Shown here piece by piece: positions 1-9,824 of a stretch of DNA of 64,000 nt; within the stretch, counting starts at the first letter, position 1, and each line of letters opens with the position of its first letter. The notes beneath the pieces are model-generated. The model worked only from the letters and a program-made list of their open reading frames with translations, ran no database searches and was not told the DNA's origin. This DNA is from Enterovibrio sp. JCM 19048. GTDB lineage: Bacteria > Pseudomonadota > Gammaproteobacteria > Enterobacterales > Vibrionaceae. The stretch is taken from assembly GCA_001310415.1 (NCBI GenBank), contig BAXE01000001.1, positions 310,001 through 374,000 on the forward strand, written 5' to 3'. Made by a program: the position numbers and the translations under genes.

Positions 1-200
1 ATGTCGTAAGCAATGCGGTAACTTTGCATCCGCAAAGAGCCCGCCGTGTTGATAGCCGCGGCATCATTCAAGCTGGATGCAAGGGTAAACAGGGCAAAGC
101 CGGTAATGATCACGGCGAGCGAAAGAATACCGATCAACGACCGCGCAACGATGGTGATAACGGAATGTCTGACGGTGATGTTATGGGTAGGCGCTGTCAT
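1..200 (-). CDS. narQ: NarQ/NarX-type nitrate sensor kinase, N-terminal end only
   Basis: Only the first 66 codons lie in the window; the gene runs off the left edge. The product starts MTAPTHNITV, has one hydrophobic segment (about residues 15-40), and continues into NTAGSLRMQSYR. That string is the P-box that binds nitrate/nitrite in NarX and NarQ. Family knowledge: these membrane histidine kinases sense periplasmic nitrate and phosphorylate NarL or NarP. It is transcribed divergently from napF, the expected arrangement for a sensor that controls the periplasmic nitrate reductase. NarQ rather than NarX is preferred because Vibrionaceae normally carry NarQ/NarP near nap, but the rest of the protein would be needed to decide. 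Confidence 0.85.
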   Translation of the reverse strand, partial: MTAPTHNITVRHSVITIVARSLIGILSLAVIITGFALFTLASSLNDAAAINTAGSLRMQSYRIAYD

Positions 201-331
201 GCTTAAGTGATTCCGTTTCCTTCTGCGTTGAGCGGGGAGCATTGATGCATATTTGGCCTTTTGCCGCAATGGCTTGGCGATCAAAGTCGAATGAGTATAA
301 ACCATAATGTGACCCAAAGCAGTGATGGAAA

Positions 332-373
332 TTGATCTGGCGCAATAACACCCCCAATTACCCCTTCGAGGTA
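332..373. promoter_or_regulatory. putative FNR-like and NarP-like sites upstream of napF
   Basis: In the 268-bp narQ-napF gap, TTGAT-CTGG-CGCAA at 332-345 matches 8 of 10 defined positions of the FNR box (TTGAT-N4-ATCAA). TACCCCT at 359-365 fits the NarL/NarP heptamer TACYYMT exactly, and CGAGGTA at 367-373 is an opposed near-match. The spacer is one base where NarP normally uses two; a lost base, as seen repeatedly in this sequence, could explain it. Control of nap by anaerobiosis and nitrate is established in enterics and vibrios; the site calls are inference. Confidence 0.45.
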
Positions 374-468
374 TATCTACCCCACCGCTTCTTCCTAATG
401 TGATCCTATGAACTTGTAAATGCCCACTGCGCTAACACCGCAAAAGGCAAAGAGATGTTGGGTTTGCA

Positions 469-950
469 ATGGTTGATACACGCCGCCGTTTTTTCTTCGA
501 AGCGCCGCCAAAGAAAGGGTGCAGCCTATGCCCTGGATTGCGGGCTGGCAGCAATTCACCTCGGGTTGTACCGCTGTGGTGACTGCGTCCGCGCGTGTGA
601 AGAAAAATTATCGCAGTCGGCGATGGTGGTTTCCCAACGGTTGATTTCACCAAAGGTGAATGCACGTTTTGCTATGCCTGTGCTGAAAGCTGCCAGAAGG
701 TTTGTTTCAGCCTGAAACCGCAACGCCCTGGCAGCAACACGTTGCTATTGGTGATGTGTGTTTGGCGAAAAAAGGCGTCGAATGCCGCAGCTGCAGCGAT
801 GCCTGCGAAATGGGAGCGATCAAGTTTCAACTGCAACTGGGCAAGGTCGCACAGCCTGTTATCACTGTTTCTGACTGCACCGGGTGTGGCGCATGTGTGT
901 CGCCATGTCCGGTCAATGCAATTGCCATAGAGAGAATTGGCCATGAATGA
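469..950 (+). CDS. napF: NapF, ferredoxin-type accessory protein of periplasmic nitrate reductase (4 frameshifts)
   Basis: Cytoplasmic iron-sulfur protein that assists NapA maturation. The start is set by the NapF-like MVDTRRRFFF at 469; the product should be about 161 residues. Cys clusters, spread over three frames, are CGDCVRAC, CTFCYAC, CRSCSDAC and CTGCGACVSPC, enough for the usual [4Fe-4S] centres. Four separate one-base losses break it: near 515, near 571 (ACCCGC read as ACCGC), near 606 (one A short) and near 698 (one G short). Each moves the frame the same way, so sequencing error is much more likely than decay. The 3' end overlaps napD by eight bases, showing translational coupling. 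Confidence 0.85.
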
Positions 951-1218
951 ATATCACGTCAGCAGCCTTGTCGTTCACACGGCGGCTGACCAAACCAATC
1001 TTGTCCGCGCGGCCATTGAACTGATGCCGGGCGCTGAAGTGCCAGCATCCAGCGAGGCAGGAAAGCTGGTGGTCGTTATTGAAGGCTCCAGCCGTGGCGG
1101 ACTGTTAGACATTTTCGAACAAATTAAAGCGTTGCCGGGGGTTTTGGCTGCAACGCTGGTATTTCATCAGGTCGAGAACGAAGAGCCTGAGCATCATATG
1201 GAAGGAGAGGGGCAATGA
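943..1218 (+). CDS. napD: NapD, chaperone for the NapA Tat signal
   Basis: Cytoplasmic protein of 91 residues, typical NapD length. It starts [13 protein letters not shown], and the ferredoxin-like fold core is recognisable (SSLVVH near the start, KLVVVIEG mid-protein, [13 protein letters not shown] near the end). NapD binds the twin-arginine signal peptide of NapA and holds back export until the molybdenum cofactor is inserted. ATG 943 is preferred over a TTG at 937 because of homology and the AGAGA at 931-935 upstream. It overlaps napF by eight bases and napA by four (ATGA), so napF, napD and napA are translated as a coupled unit. The gene is intact. Confidence 0.93.
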   Translation: MNEYHVSSLVVHTAADQTNLVRAAIELMPGAEVPASSEAGKLVVVIEGSSRGGLLDIFEQIKALPGVLAATLVFHQVENEEPEHHMEGEGQ

Positions 1219-3699
1219 ACCTGACACGTCGTAAATTTCTCAAAGCGAATGCAGCTGCAGCCGCCGCGAGTGCCGCAGGCATTACTTTGCCAGCGTCAAT
1301 CGCCCACGCTGCAGGCTGTGATGAGAAAGTAAAATGGGATAAAGCACCATGCCGCTTCTGTGGTACGGGTTGTGGCATCCTTGTTGGTACGCAAAATGGC
1401 CGTGTGGTGGCATCTCAGGGTGACCCTGATGCGCCGGTAAACCGTGGCCTGAACTGTATCAAAGGCTATTTCCTGCCGAAAATCATGTACGGTAAAGATC
1501 GTCTGACTCAGCCTCTGCTGCGTAAAACCAACGGTGTTTACGACAAGAACGGTGAGTTCACCCCGGTAAGCTGGGATGAAGCGCTGGATCTGATGGCAGA
1601 GAAATTCACTACCGCTATTCAAACCAACGGCCCGACTACGGTGGGTATGTTTGGCTCTGGCCAGTGGACAGTGTGGGAAGGTTACGCGGCTGCCAAACTG
1701 ATGAAGGCAGGTCTGTTGACCAACAACATCGACCCGAACGCGCGCCACTGTATGGCCTCTGCGGTTGTGGGCTTTATGCGTACATTCGGTATGGATGAGC
1801 CAATGGGTTGTTACGATGACCTCGAGAAAGCCGACGCGTTCGTGCTGTGGGGCTCGAACATGGCTGAGATGCACCCAATCCTGTGGTCGCGCCTTGCTGA
1901 CCGTCGCTTGTCTGCACCGCATGTTAAAGTTGCCGTTCTATCAACCTTTGAACACCGCAGTTTCGAACTGGCTGACAACGGCATTATCTTCACGCCGCAA
2001 ACCGACCTGGCGATCCTGAACTTCATCGCCAACTACATCATCCAGAACAATAAAGTAAACAAAGACTTTATTGCCAAGCATGTGAACTTCCGCAAAGGGG
2101 TGACCGATATCGGTTACGGCCTGCGTCCTACGCATCCTCTGGAAAAAGCAGCGAAAAATGCCGGTAGCGGCAATTCCGATCCGATTGATTTCGACAGCTT
2201 TTCCACGTTCGTTGCGGATTATGATGTTGAGTCTGTGTCCAAGCTTTCCGGCGTACCGGAAGACCAGCTGATCGCACTGGCGGAACTGTATGCCGATCCG
2301 AACGTGAACGTGGTGTCTTACTGGACCATGGGCTTCAACCAACACACCCGTGGTGTGTGGGCGAACAACCTGGTTTACAACATTCACCTGCTGACCGGAA
2401 AAATCTCCAAGCCAGGTTGTGGCCCATTCTCCCTGACGGGTCAGCCTTCAGCCTGTGGTACTGCACGTGAAGTGGGTACGTTTGCGCACCGTCTGCCAGC
2501 AGACATGGTGGTAAACAACCCTAAACACCGCGCAATGGCAGAGAAAATCTGGAAACTCCCAGAAGGCACCATTCCGCCAAAACCGGGTTACCACGCCGTG
2601 CTGCAAGACCGCATGCTCAAAGACGGCAAACTGAACGTCTACTGGGTAATGTGTAACAACAACATGCAGGCTGGCCCGAACATCAATGAAGAGCGTCTGC
2701 CGGGTTACCGCGATCCACGCAACTTCGTTATCTGCTCTGACCCGTACCCAACTGTCACTGCGATGGCTGCTGACCTGATCCTGCCGACTGCAATGTGGGT
2801 GGAAAAAGAGGTGCATACGGAAACGCAGAGCGCCGTACCCAGTTCTGGTACCAGCAAGTGAAAGCGCCGGGCGAAGCGAAATCTGACCTTTGGCAGTTGG
2901 TTGAACTGTCCAAGCGCATCAAGGTCGCTGATGTATGGCCGGCCGAACTGGTTGCCAAGCAGCCGGAAGTGGCAGACAAGACCCTGTTCGACATTCTGTA
3001 TGCGAACGGTCAGGTTAACCAATACAGCTTGATGAAGTGCCGGAAGATCGCCTGAATGACGATGCACGCGCAGCAGGCTTCTACATCCAGAAAGGTCTGT
3101 TCGAAGAGTATGCCTCGTTTGGTCGTGGTAAAGCGCACGATCTGGCACCGTTCGAAATGTACCACCAGGCGCGTGGTCTTCGCTGGCCGGTTGTCGATGG
3201 TAAAGAAACCTTGTGGCGTTACGCAGAAGGTCATGACCCATATGTTAACGCGGGCGAAGGTTTTGCCTTCTACGGTAAACCGGACAAGAAAGCGGTGATT
3301 TTTGCTCTGCCTTACGAGCCAGCAGCAGAATCTCCCGATGAAGACTTTGACCTTTGGCTCTCCACCGGCCGCGTGCTTGAACACTGGCACACCGGCACCA
3401 TGACCCGCCGTGTCCCTGAGCTGTACAAAGCATTTCCTGATGCTGTGGTGTTTATGCACCCACTGGATGCGAAGAAGCGTGGCCTGCGCCGTGGTGATGC
3501 CGTGAAAGTGATGTCCCGCCGTGGCGAGGTGATCTCTCACGTTGAAACCCGTGGTCGCAACCGCGTACCACAAGGGTTGGTCTTCATGCCGTTCTTTGAC
3601 GCCGGCCAGCTGGTGAACAAGCTGACCCTGGATGCAACCGATCCGCTGTCAAAAGAGACCGACTACAAGAAGTGTGCGGTCAAGGTCATGAAGGCATAA
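1215..3699 (+). CDS. napA: NapA, periplasmic nitrate reductase catalytic subunit (2 frameshifts)
   Basis: Molybdopterin (bis-MGD) enzyme reducing nitrate to nitrite in the periplasm. The signal starts [10 protein letters not shown], a twin-arginine motif, followed by an Ala-rich stretch ending at [16 protein letters not shown] near residue 47 begins the [4Fe-4S] motif, and the catalytic Cys lies in [11 protein letters not shown]. With two bases restored the protein is 828 residues, exactly the E. coli NapA length. Break 1 is near 2812, where WVEKEGAYGN becomes WVEKEVHTE because one G is missing. Break 2 is near 3033, where [10 protein letters not shown] is lost, again by one G. Shine-Dalgarno GGAGAGG precedes the ATG. 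Both NapB and NapC follow in the same operon. Confidence 0.95.
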
Positions 3700-3717
3700 C
3701 GGGTAGGCAGTCAGCAA

Positions 3718-4506
3718 ATGACGAATAGCAGTAACAAGCAGACAAACTCGCCGGAGCGCAATGCGCCAACCAGCAACAGCCGACGCCGTTTCCTGCGGGA
3801 TGCGGCACGGACGGCGGCTGGCGCAGGGATCGCGGTGACCGTGCTGGGTTTGCAATCCAAACAGAGCCAGGCCAATTCGGGGGTGCCAATTCGTCCACCG
3901 GGCGCGTTGGATGAGCCTGAGTTTCTGAATGCTTGTATCCGCTGTGGTTTGTGTGTGCGCGACTGCCCTTATGACACATTGAAACTGGCCACCTTACTGT
4001 CTCCAGTTGCGGCAGGAACGCCTTACTTTGACGCGAGAGCCGTGCCTTGTGAGATGTGTGAGGACATTCCATGCGTAAAAGCGTGTCCATCCGGTGCGCT
4101 GGATCCGGCACTGACTGACATTACCCAGGCAAAAATGGGAACAGCAGTGCTTATCGACCATGAAAACTGCCTCAACTGGCAAGGGCTTCGATGTGACGTC
4201 TGTTACCGCGTCTGCCCCATGATTGATGAAGCCATCACACTGGAACCCATGCATAACCGACGCACCGGTGTGCATGCCAAGTTGATCCCTATGGTCAACG
4301 CGGATAAATGCACCGGCTGTGGGCTGTGTGAACATGCCTGTGTGCTGGATGAAACCGCCATTAAAGTGGTGCCAACTGAACTTGCCCGCGGGCAACTTGG
4401 CAAGCACTACCGTCTAGGTTGGGAAGAACAGGAAGCCAATAACGGTGAAGCCTTGGTTCCTCGCAATCTAACACTTCCTGCTCGTAAACCGGGGGAGGGA
4501 TTGTAA
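3718..4506 (+). CDS. napG: NapG, Tat-exported ferredoxin-type quinol dehydrogenase subunit
   Basis: Intact, 262 residues. A Tat signal with [15 protein letters not shown] is followed by four Cys clusters: [24 protein letters not shown], a [12 protein letters not shown]-type cluster, and [11 protein letters not shown]. NapG is a periplasmic four-cluster ferredoxin that, with membrane NapH, passes electrons from quinol (in E. coli mainly ubiquinol) towards NapC and the NapAB complex. Its presence distinguishes this locus from the shorter napFDABC set of V. cholerae. The stop overlaps the napH start (TAATG at 4503-4507). Confidence 0.93.
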   Translation: MTNSSNKQTNSPERNAPTSNSRRRFLRDAARTAAGAGIAVTVLGLQSKQSQANSGVPIRPPGALDEPEFLNACIRCGLCVRDCPYDTLKLATLLSPVAAGTPYFDARAVPCEMCEDIPCVKACPSGALDPALTDITQAKMGTAVLIDHENCLNWQGLRCDVCYRVCPMIDEAITLEPMHNRRTGVHAKLIPMVNADKCTGCGLCEHACVLDETAIKVVPTELARGQLGKHYRLGWEEQEANNGEALVPRNLTLPARKPGEGL

Positions 4507-5364
4507 TGGCGAAGCATCTGGCGAAAGACGCAGGCAAAGCTGCGGTTGCCCAACTGGGTTGGTGGAAAGCACACCGCTTTCTCATTCTGCGCCGGTTGAC
4601 TCAGCTTTCCGTATTGCTGGCGTTTTGGTCGGGCCCGTTTTGGGATGTATGGCTGTTTAAAGGCAACCTCTCCGGCAGTGTGCTGTTTGATGTGGTGCCT
4701 TTCACTGACCCACTGATTGCTGCGCAAACACTGGCGAGCGGTCACTGGCTTCAGCCTTCAGCCTGATTGGTCTGGCGGTGGTGGTTGGCTTATATGCACT
4801 GATTGCCCGCGCGCGTTTTGCAGCTGGGTCTGCCCGATGAACATGGTCACCGATCTGGCTGCCTGGCTTCGTCGCAAACTGGGCATGAAAGTGAGCTTTA
4901 ACTGGAACAATTCACTGCGGTACTGGTTACTTGCGGCAATTGTGGTTGGCAGTGCACTTTCCGGCACCTTGGTGTGGACATGGCTTGATCCGGTAAACAC
5001 CTTGCAGCGCGGCCTTATCTTCGGATTTGGCGCGGGTATCTGGCTGGTGGCCTGTGTGTTTGTGATGGATTTGGTGTTGGTTGAGCACGGCTGGTGTGGA
5101 CATCTATGCCCACTGGGCGCGGCTTACGGCCTGATTGGTTCAAAAAGCCTAATCCGCATTAAAGCGGTGAAGCGCGAAGCCTGCACCAAATGTATGGACT
5201 GTTTCAATGTGTGCCCCGAGCCACAAGTATTGCGTCAGCCGTTAAAGGCGGGTGACAGAAGGGTTTTGGACAAGGACTGCATCAGCTGTGGTCGTTGTAT
5301 CGATGTATGTGCCGAACAGGTTTTGGAATTCAGGACAAGAATTGGAGCCGAAAATGAAGAGTAG
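4506..5364 (+). CDS. napH: NapH, membrane quinol dehydrogenase subunit (2 frameshifts)
   Basis: Inner-membrane partner of NapG. After repair it has 286 residues, like E. coli NapH (287). It has four hydrophobic segments, two CxxxCP motifs (CSWVCPMN and CGHLCPLGA) thought to interact with quinol or NapG, and a C-terminal cytoplasmic ferredoxin pair (CTKCMDCFNVCPEP and CISCGRCIDVC). Two one-base losses interrupt it: near 4750, after ASGHWL, and in the T run at about 4817, just before CSWVCPMN. The last codons overlap the start of napB by 11 bases. Confidence 0.92.
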
Positions 5365-5818
5365 AAAAGCGGTTTCTCTATTGCTCGCGCTAATGCTGGG
5401 CAGCGCTGCCGCCATTGCAGCAACAGTGACAGAAGAAACAATTGTAGAAGTGGAATCACTGCGTGGTGGCACCGAAATTGGTGATACCAATGATGCACCA
5501 ACCATCAAAAATGTACCGAAGAATCAGGATAAATTCAGCCTGAACTATGTTAACCAGCCGCCGATGATCCCGCATTCGGTTGATGGTTATCAGGTAAACC
5601 AGTCAAACAATGCGTGTCTGCAATGTCATGACGTGGACGTTTACCGCAAAACCGGTGCGCCCCGCGTCAGCCCGACACACTTTATGGATCGCGATGGCAA
5701 AGTGCTGACAGAGGTTTCTCCGCGTCGTTATTTCTGCCTGCAATGCCATGTGCCGCAAGCACAGGCAGAAGTATTGATTGAAAATGACTTCACACCGGCC
5801 GGTAAGTTTGGTCAGTAG
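5354..5818 (+). CDS. napB: NapB, periplasmic diheme cytochrome c subunit
   Basis: Intact, 154 residues, with a Sec signal peptide (MKSRKAVSLLLALMLGSAAA-). The two haem-binding motifs are both CLQCH. NapB is the electron-transfer subunit that binds NapA and takes electrons from NapC. The open frame extends upstream to 5252, but that part lies inside napH; the ATG at 5354 gives the signal peptide directly and is the correct start. The His ligands expected near HSVDGYQ and SPTHFMDRDG are present. Confidence 0.94.
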   Translation: MKSRKAVSLLLALMLGSAAAIAATVTEETIVEVESLRGGTEIGDTNDAPTIKNVPKNQDKFSLNYVNQPPMIPHSVDGYQVNQSNNACLQCHDVDVYRKTGAPRVSPTHFMDRDGKVLTEVSPRRYFCLQCHVPQAQAEVLIENDFTPAGKFGQ

Positions 5819-5824
5819 GAGGCG

Positions 5825-6423
5825 ATGATGAAATTACCAGGATTCATCACCAAGTTCTGGACATGGTTCAAAACGCCAAGTGGTTTGGCAATAGGTGCGG
5901 TGCTGACCATCGGCTTTATCGCTGGGATCATTTTCTGGGGCGGTTTCAACACCGGCATGGAGATGACCAACCGCGAAGAGTTCTGTATCGGTTGCCATGA
6001 AATGCGTGAAAACGTGTATCAGGAATATGTAGGCACCATTCACTACACCAACCGCAGTGGCGTAAGGGCAACCTGTCCGGACTGTCACGTGCCGAAGGAG
6101 TGGGGGCCTAAGATGATCCGTAAAATTCAGGCGAGTAAAGAGCTTTACGCCAAAGCCTTTGGCAAAGTGGATACTGCGCAGAAGTTTGAAGATCACCGTC
6201 TGGAAATGGCAACCCGTGAATGGAACCGTATGAAGCCAACGATTCACAGGAATGCCGTAACTGCCACAACTTTGAATACATGGACTTTAGTGTGCAGAAA
6301 TCTGTGGCGGCCAATGTGCACGATAAGGCAGAAGAAGCCGGGCAGACTTGTATCGACTGTCATAAGGGGATTGCGCACCAGCTTCCGCGTGACTACGACG
6401 CATCAAAAGAATATCACTTCTAA
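5825..6423 (+). CDS. napC: NapC, membrane-anchored tetraheme quinol dehydrogenase (1 frameshift)
   Basis: NapC/NirT family cytochrome c. One N-terminal membrane anchor (about residues 20-42) is followed by a periplasmic domain with four haem motifs: CIGCH, CPDCH, CRNCH and CIDCH. The protein oxidises menaquinol and feeds NapB. It is 199 residues after restoring one A at about 6237, where [14 protein letters not shown] is expected and the given sequence reads RMKPTIHRN. It is the last gene of the operon and is followed by a strong terminator. Confidence 0.94.
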
Positions 6424-6429
6424 AAACAG

Positions 6430-6459
6430 AAAAGGCCAGCAAAATTGCCGGCCTTTTCT
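6430..6459 (+). terminator. rho-independent terminator after napC
   Basis: GGCCAGC / GCCGGCC stem with an AAAATT loop, flanked by AAAA and TTTT runs. Because it is symmetrical it may also end the converging minus-strand gene at 6476. Confidence 0.85.
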
Positions 6460-6475
6460 TCATTGAAACAATGGA

Positions 6476-6796
6476 TTAAGCTGCACGTTTCCAGAGGATG
6501 TGGCAGAACTTTTCGTCTGGAATGCGGCTGATCAGCATACGCGCCAGTACGTCTTCCAGCGCATCGCCCTGTGTCAGGCCAATCTGTACTTCCACAAAGC
6601 TGTCACGGTCTACATCAAAACCAACGTGACCTTCCCAGTCTTCCGCTGCATCAACAGCCACGGCTGCGCCTTCGTCATCAAAGCGTGCCTGGTAGGCTTG
6701 CAAATCATCATATTCCAAGTTGTCTTCCGCCATTTCGAAGAAGATATCGAATGCGGTTTCTAGGGTTTCGTCGATTGAAAGTAGTGCGTTTTCCAT
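6476..6796 (-). CDS. UPF0263/DUF440 dsDNA-mimic protein (YciU/HI1450 family)
   Basis: Intact acidic protein of 106 residues. The sequence follows E. coli YciU closely: an ETLETAFDIFFEMAEDNL helix, EDWEGHVGFDVD in the middle and FCHILWKR at the end. HI1450, the structurally studied member, has a surface charge pattern that mimics double-stranded DNA and binds an HU-type protein; the in vivo role is unclear. The very high Asp/Glu content here fits that model. It faces napC tail to tail and is a stand-alone gene. Confidence 0.88.
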   Translation of the reverse strand: MENALLSIDETLETAFDIFFEMAEDNLEYDDLQAYQARFDDEGAAVAVDAAEDWEGHVGFDVDRDSFVEVQIGLTQGDALEDVLARMLISRIPDEKFCHILWKRAA

Positions 6797-6913
6797 CAGT
6801 GTTTCACCGGAATGATAAGATTTTCAGTATTAGACCACGCCACGCCACTTTTCCCAATCCCAAGCGGCAACAATGGTGCATAAAACTGGTTGTCGCAGAG
6901 ATGTGCCTTTAAA

Positions 6914-7740
6914 ATGATGACATTGCACGACTTCCCTAAACATAAGGACTTTCTTTGTACCAGAACAAGCCCAGGGGCGGCCTGTTGCCAGAGTTGGACA
7001 ACGAACAACCTTTTCAACCCACATTTGTTGAACCTATCGCCACCGCATTGCGCCAGTTGAAGGGCGTAGTGGGCGATGTGCTGCACAGCGTCTATCTTTC
7101 CGGCGTGATTGCCCACCGGAAAGCAGGAGAAGTAGAAGACTTGCCTTTAACGCTGGTGACCACACGGGCACTCGCGGTGCAGGAGTTTTCAGCCTCAATA
7201 CGGTGAAATTCCGCATAGAGCAGTCCAGCGATGCGGTAAAAAGGGTACAGATTGATGTCGTACCGCTGAAAGATGCCACCAATCTTGCCAACATTTTCCG
7301 CTGGGGTTTTTCCTCAAACATTGCGCGGTCTGCCTTAGTGGCGATAACCTGGCACGCAGCTTCGGCCACTTCGAAGTGAGCTGGGAAGTGTCAAAAGCCA
7401 TGAATGATGATCTGGCACCTAGGATGCGCGAATTGCGCCAGAAAATCGCGCTGGCAACCAAGTGGGGAACCCAGTTGGATGCCGCGCAGGATGCAGCGGA
7501 AAAGCTAATAAATGCCAGCTTCGGTCTGGTCGCGTACAAAGAGCAGAAATGGGCGCATGATCTGGTGTCGGCTTCTGAGGCCTTCCTTGCCCACTATCCG
7601 GATAAGTCACTGGAAATAGAGCGACTTTTTTACCTCGTCGAGAGAAAGCGGGTGAAAAACGTGCGGTTGTTGACCTCATGGACAGCTTCGGTGCATGGAT
7701 ACTCTCCGAATATGCACGCATAGACCGAAAGATTGGATAA
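6914..7740 (+). CDS. nucleotidyltransferase-fold protein with degenerate active site (about 4 frameshifts)
   Basis: Pieces in several frames assemble into about 276 residues. PTFVEPIATALRQLKGVVGD leads into VYLSGVIAHRKAGEVEDLPL, which aligns with the GSxARG...DLDL motif of MNT/Pol-beta-like nucleotidyltransferases. The Gly-Ser has become Gly-Val and the second catalytic Asp is Pro. Downstream come WGFFLKHCAVC and a helical C-terminal half with a Lys/Glu-rich segment (HEPN-like helices possible). One-base losses lie near 6953, 7188, 7308 and 7625, all in T or mixed runs. The frameshifts look like sequencing errors; the motif changes do not, so this may be a catalytically dead relative. Function unknown. 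Confidence 0.55.
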
Positions 7741-7776
7741 TTATTCACTTGTGTGAATCGCAGAAGTCCGGTGAAT

Positions 7777-7802
7777 AACGCCCCATAAATGGGGCGTTTT
7801 TT
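7777..7802 (+). terminator. rho-independent terminator
   Basis: AACGCCCC-ATAAAT-GGGGCGTT stem-loop followed by six T residues, 37 bases after the preceding stop codon. Confidence 0.9.
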
Positions 7803-8038
7803 ATATTGTCGGCGTAATATAATTTACAATTATTTAACCGTTAATGAATTAAAAACGAACAGATATCGGTTGTAAAGCGGTCAATTAATCGAGTTTGACG
7901 AAATTATTCAAAATAAATGACTATTTATTGTTTACATCAAAATACGCTTGATTTAATCTTGCGCTCAATTAGTCACATATTGTGAATATATATTTCGTCT
8001 TTAACCCAGCGTTATCGCATTGCTCAGGAAGTCTTGCC
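7803..8038 (+). promoter_or_regulatory. AT-rich upstream region of the yjiH-like gene
   Basis: This 236-bp gap is clearly AT-richer than the genes on either side and holds no ORF I would support. TCACA-TAT-TGTGA at 7973-7985 is a perfect everted repeat of the CRP half-site, but with the wrong arm order for a CRP box. A ribosome binding site, AGGAAG, lies just before the ATG at 8039. Confidence 0.4.
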
Positions 8039-9408
8039 ATGCAGAAAACCGAACAACTTAACACTACGACATCATCAACACGGAATCTGTTGATGTTCTT
8101 GATCCCATCTTTGCTGGGTGTATTGCTGTTTATGACCCCTGTGGTGACCAACGGCGGTTTTACTATTCCTATCGCTGTGCTGGCGAAATCTCTACTGGGT
8201 GCGCTGGGAGACAGTGCCACTGTGGTGGTGACAAGCATCATTATGATCAGCGCGGTAGGTTCTGTGCTGGCACTGGCGACTAAGCCACGCTTTGTGACTG
8301 AATCAAAATTCCTGTCAGGTCTCTTTTTAGCTTCTCCAGTTTGGCTGACAGTGCGTTTGTTGGGTGCAACCTTTGTATTGATGGCATTCTTCGGTTTTGG
8401 TCCAGAGCACGTTACCGGCGGTGCAACAGGTGGTTTCGTACTGGCTGATCTGCTGCCAACACTGCTTTCTGTATTCGTATTTGCTGGCCTGTTTCTGCCA
8501 CTGCTGACTAACTTCGGCCTGCTGGAACTGATTGGTACCTTCATGACCCGCATCATGCGTCCACTGTTTGGTCTGCCAGGCCGTTCTGCGGTTGACTGCG
8601 CAAGCTCATGGCTGGGTGACGGTTCAGTGGCAATCCTGATGTCGAGCAAGCAATACGAGCAGGGCTACTACACCGAACGTGAAGCGGCTATCGTAGGTAC
8701 AACCTTCTCTGTGGTTTCTATCAGCTTCAGCCTGGTGGTGATTGCGCAAGTTGGCCTAGAGCACATGTTCGTGCCTTTCTACCTGACCGTATGTTTGGCC
8801 GGCTTTGTTGCAGCGGTTGTGGTTCCGCGTCTTCCGCCACTTTGCTGGAAGAAAAACACCCTGGTTAACGGTGAAGAGAAAGTACTGGAAAGCGAAGCGC
8901 TGCCAGAAGGCGAGACGCTGTTCTCTTACGGTGTGAAATCTGCCTGAACCGTGCTTCTCACATCCGTTCACTGAGCGATGTGCTGAAAGAAGGTCTGGAA
9001 AACGCAGCAGACATGGTATTCGGCGTACTGCCAGTGGTTATGGCTATCGGTACAACGGCGCTGATCGTTGCTGAATATACGCCAATCTTCACCATTCTGG
9101 GCATGCCATTCGTTCCACTGCTGGAACTGCTGCACGTCCCTGAAGCGGTAGCAGCATCTGAAACCATGCTGGTGGGTATTGCGGACATGTTCATCCCAGC
9201 GGTACTGGCGGCGAACATCGACAACGAGATGACCCGTTTTGTAGTAGCAACCCTGTCTGTTACCCAGCTGATTTACATGTCTGAAGTAGGTGCTCTGCTG
9301 CTGGGTTCTAAAATCCCAGTGAAACTGTGGGAACTGGCGCTGATCTTCCTGCTGCGTACTCTGGTCACTCTGCCAGTTATCGCGGGCGTTGCTCACCTGA
9401 TTTTCTAA
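8039..9408 (+). CDS. YjiH family membrane protein, nucleoside-recognition (GATE) domain (1 frameshift)
   Basis: Polytopic inner-membrane protein of about 456 residues after one base is restored. The start MQKTEQLN at 8039 has a good AGGAAG site; the open frame upstream lacks support. The N-terminal half carries FLIPSLLGVLLF and the conserved GRSAVDCASSWLGDGSVA; the C-terminal half, starting SLSDVLKEGLENAADMV, is the second Gate domain with FGVLPVVMAIGT. The break is near 8952, where GCCTGAAC lacks one C. Family members are presumed transporters or nucleoside-sensing membrane proteins; the substrate is not known. Confidence 0.8.
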
Positions 9409-9430
9409 TCAGGACGAAAGAACCAAACAG

Positions 9431-9458
9431 AAAGAGCGGCTTAAAGAGCCGCTCTTTT
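9431..9458 (+). terminator. rho-independent terminator (bidirectional)
   Basis: AAAGAGCGGC-TTAAAGA-GCCGCTCTTTT stem-loop between the converging genes ending at 9408 (+) and 9477 (-). Confidence 0.9.
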
Positions 9459-9476
9459 GTATTGTCCGAATGCGGG

Positions 9477-9824
9477 TTAGTTGCTTACGGCCTGTTTGAC
9501 CTCTTCTTCCATTTCAGCTTTGTCTTCAGCAAGCTGCTCTTGAGCATCCTTCGCCTGTTCTTCAGTCAGGTTGGTGACATCCGCTTGCTCACTCGCCATC
9601 GCTTCTTTGGCGTTTTTATTCATTTCTTCGAGGTTTTCTTCCGCGACAACAATCATCTCCTCTACGTCCGCTTTAACTTCGGCCGCCAGATCTTTGGCCT
9701 GTTCAACGGTTTGCGTGGTTACCTGCTCCGCTTGTTGGCTGACAGAGCCTTCAGTGGAGGCATAAGCTGAAAATGCGAGCATGGAGCAAAAAGAGGCAAC
9801 AGCAACTGAACGATAGTTTTTCAT
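9477..9824 (-). CDS. small secreted helical protein, unknown function
   Basis: Intact, 115 residues. The signal peptide reads MKNYRSVAVASFCSMLAFSAYA and is followed by a mature part that is almost entirely Ala/Glu/Gln/Lys/Val, with heptad-like spacing and no Cys, Trp or Pro; a long amphipathic or coiled-coil helix is predicted by eye. No family recognised. It is translationally coupled to the gene at 9821-10078 (ATGA overlap). Both share FCS(M/L)LAFSA in the signal peptide, suggesting an old tandem duplication. Confidence 0.7.
   Translation of the reverse strand: MKNYRSVAVASFCSMLAFSAYASTEGSVSQQAEQVTTQTVEQAKDLAAEVKADVEEMIVVAEENLEEMNKNAKEAMASEQADVTNLTEEQAKDAQEQLAEDKAEMEEEVKQAVSN

Noticed and set aside
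1296-2816. Long antisense frames across napA
   Set aside because: No coding signal of their own; they mirror the codon bias of napA and lack ribosome sites and family motifs.
469-7740. Genuine pseudogenisation of nap and neighbouring genes
   Set aside because: All breaks are same-direction base losses in runs with perfect conservation elsewhere; sequencing error explains them better.
7973-7985. CRP site TCACA-TAT-TGTGA before the yjiH-like gene
   Set aside because: The half-sites are everted and three bases apart, not the TGTGA-N6-TCACA arrangement.
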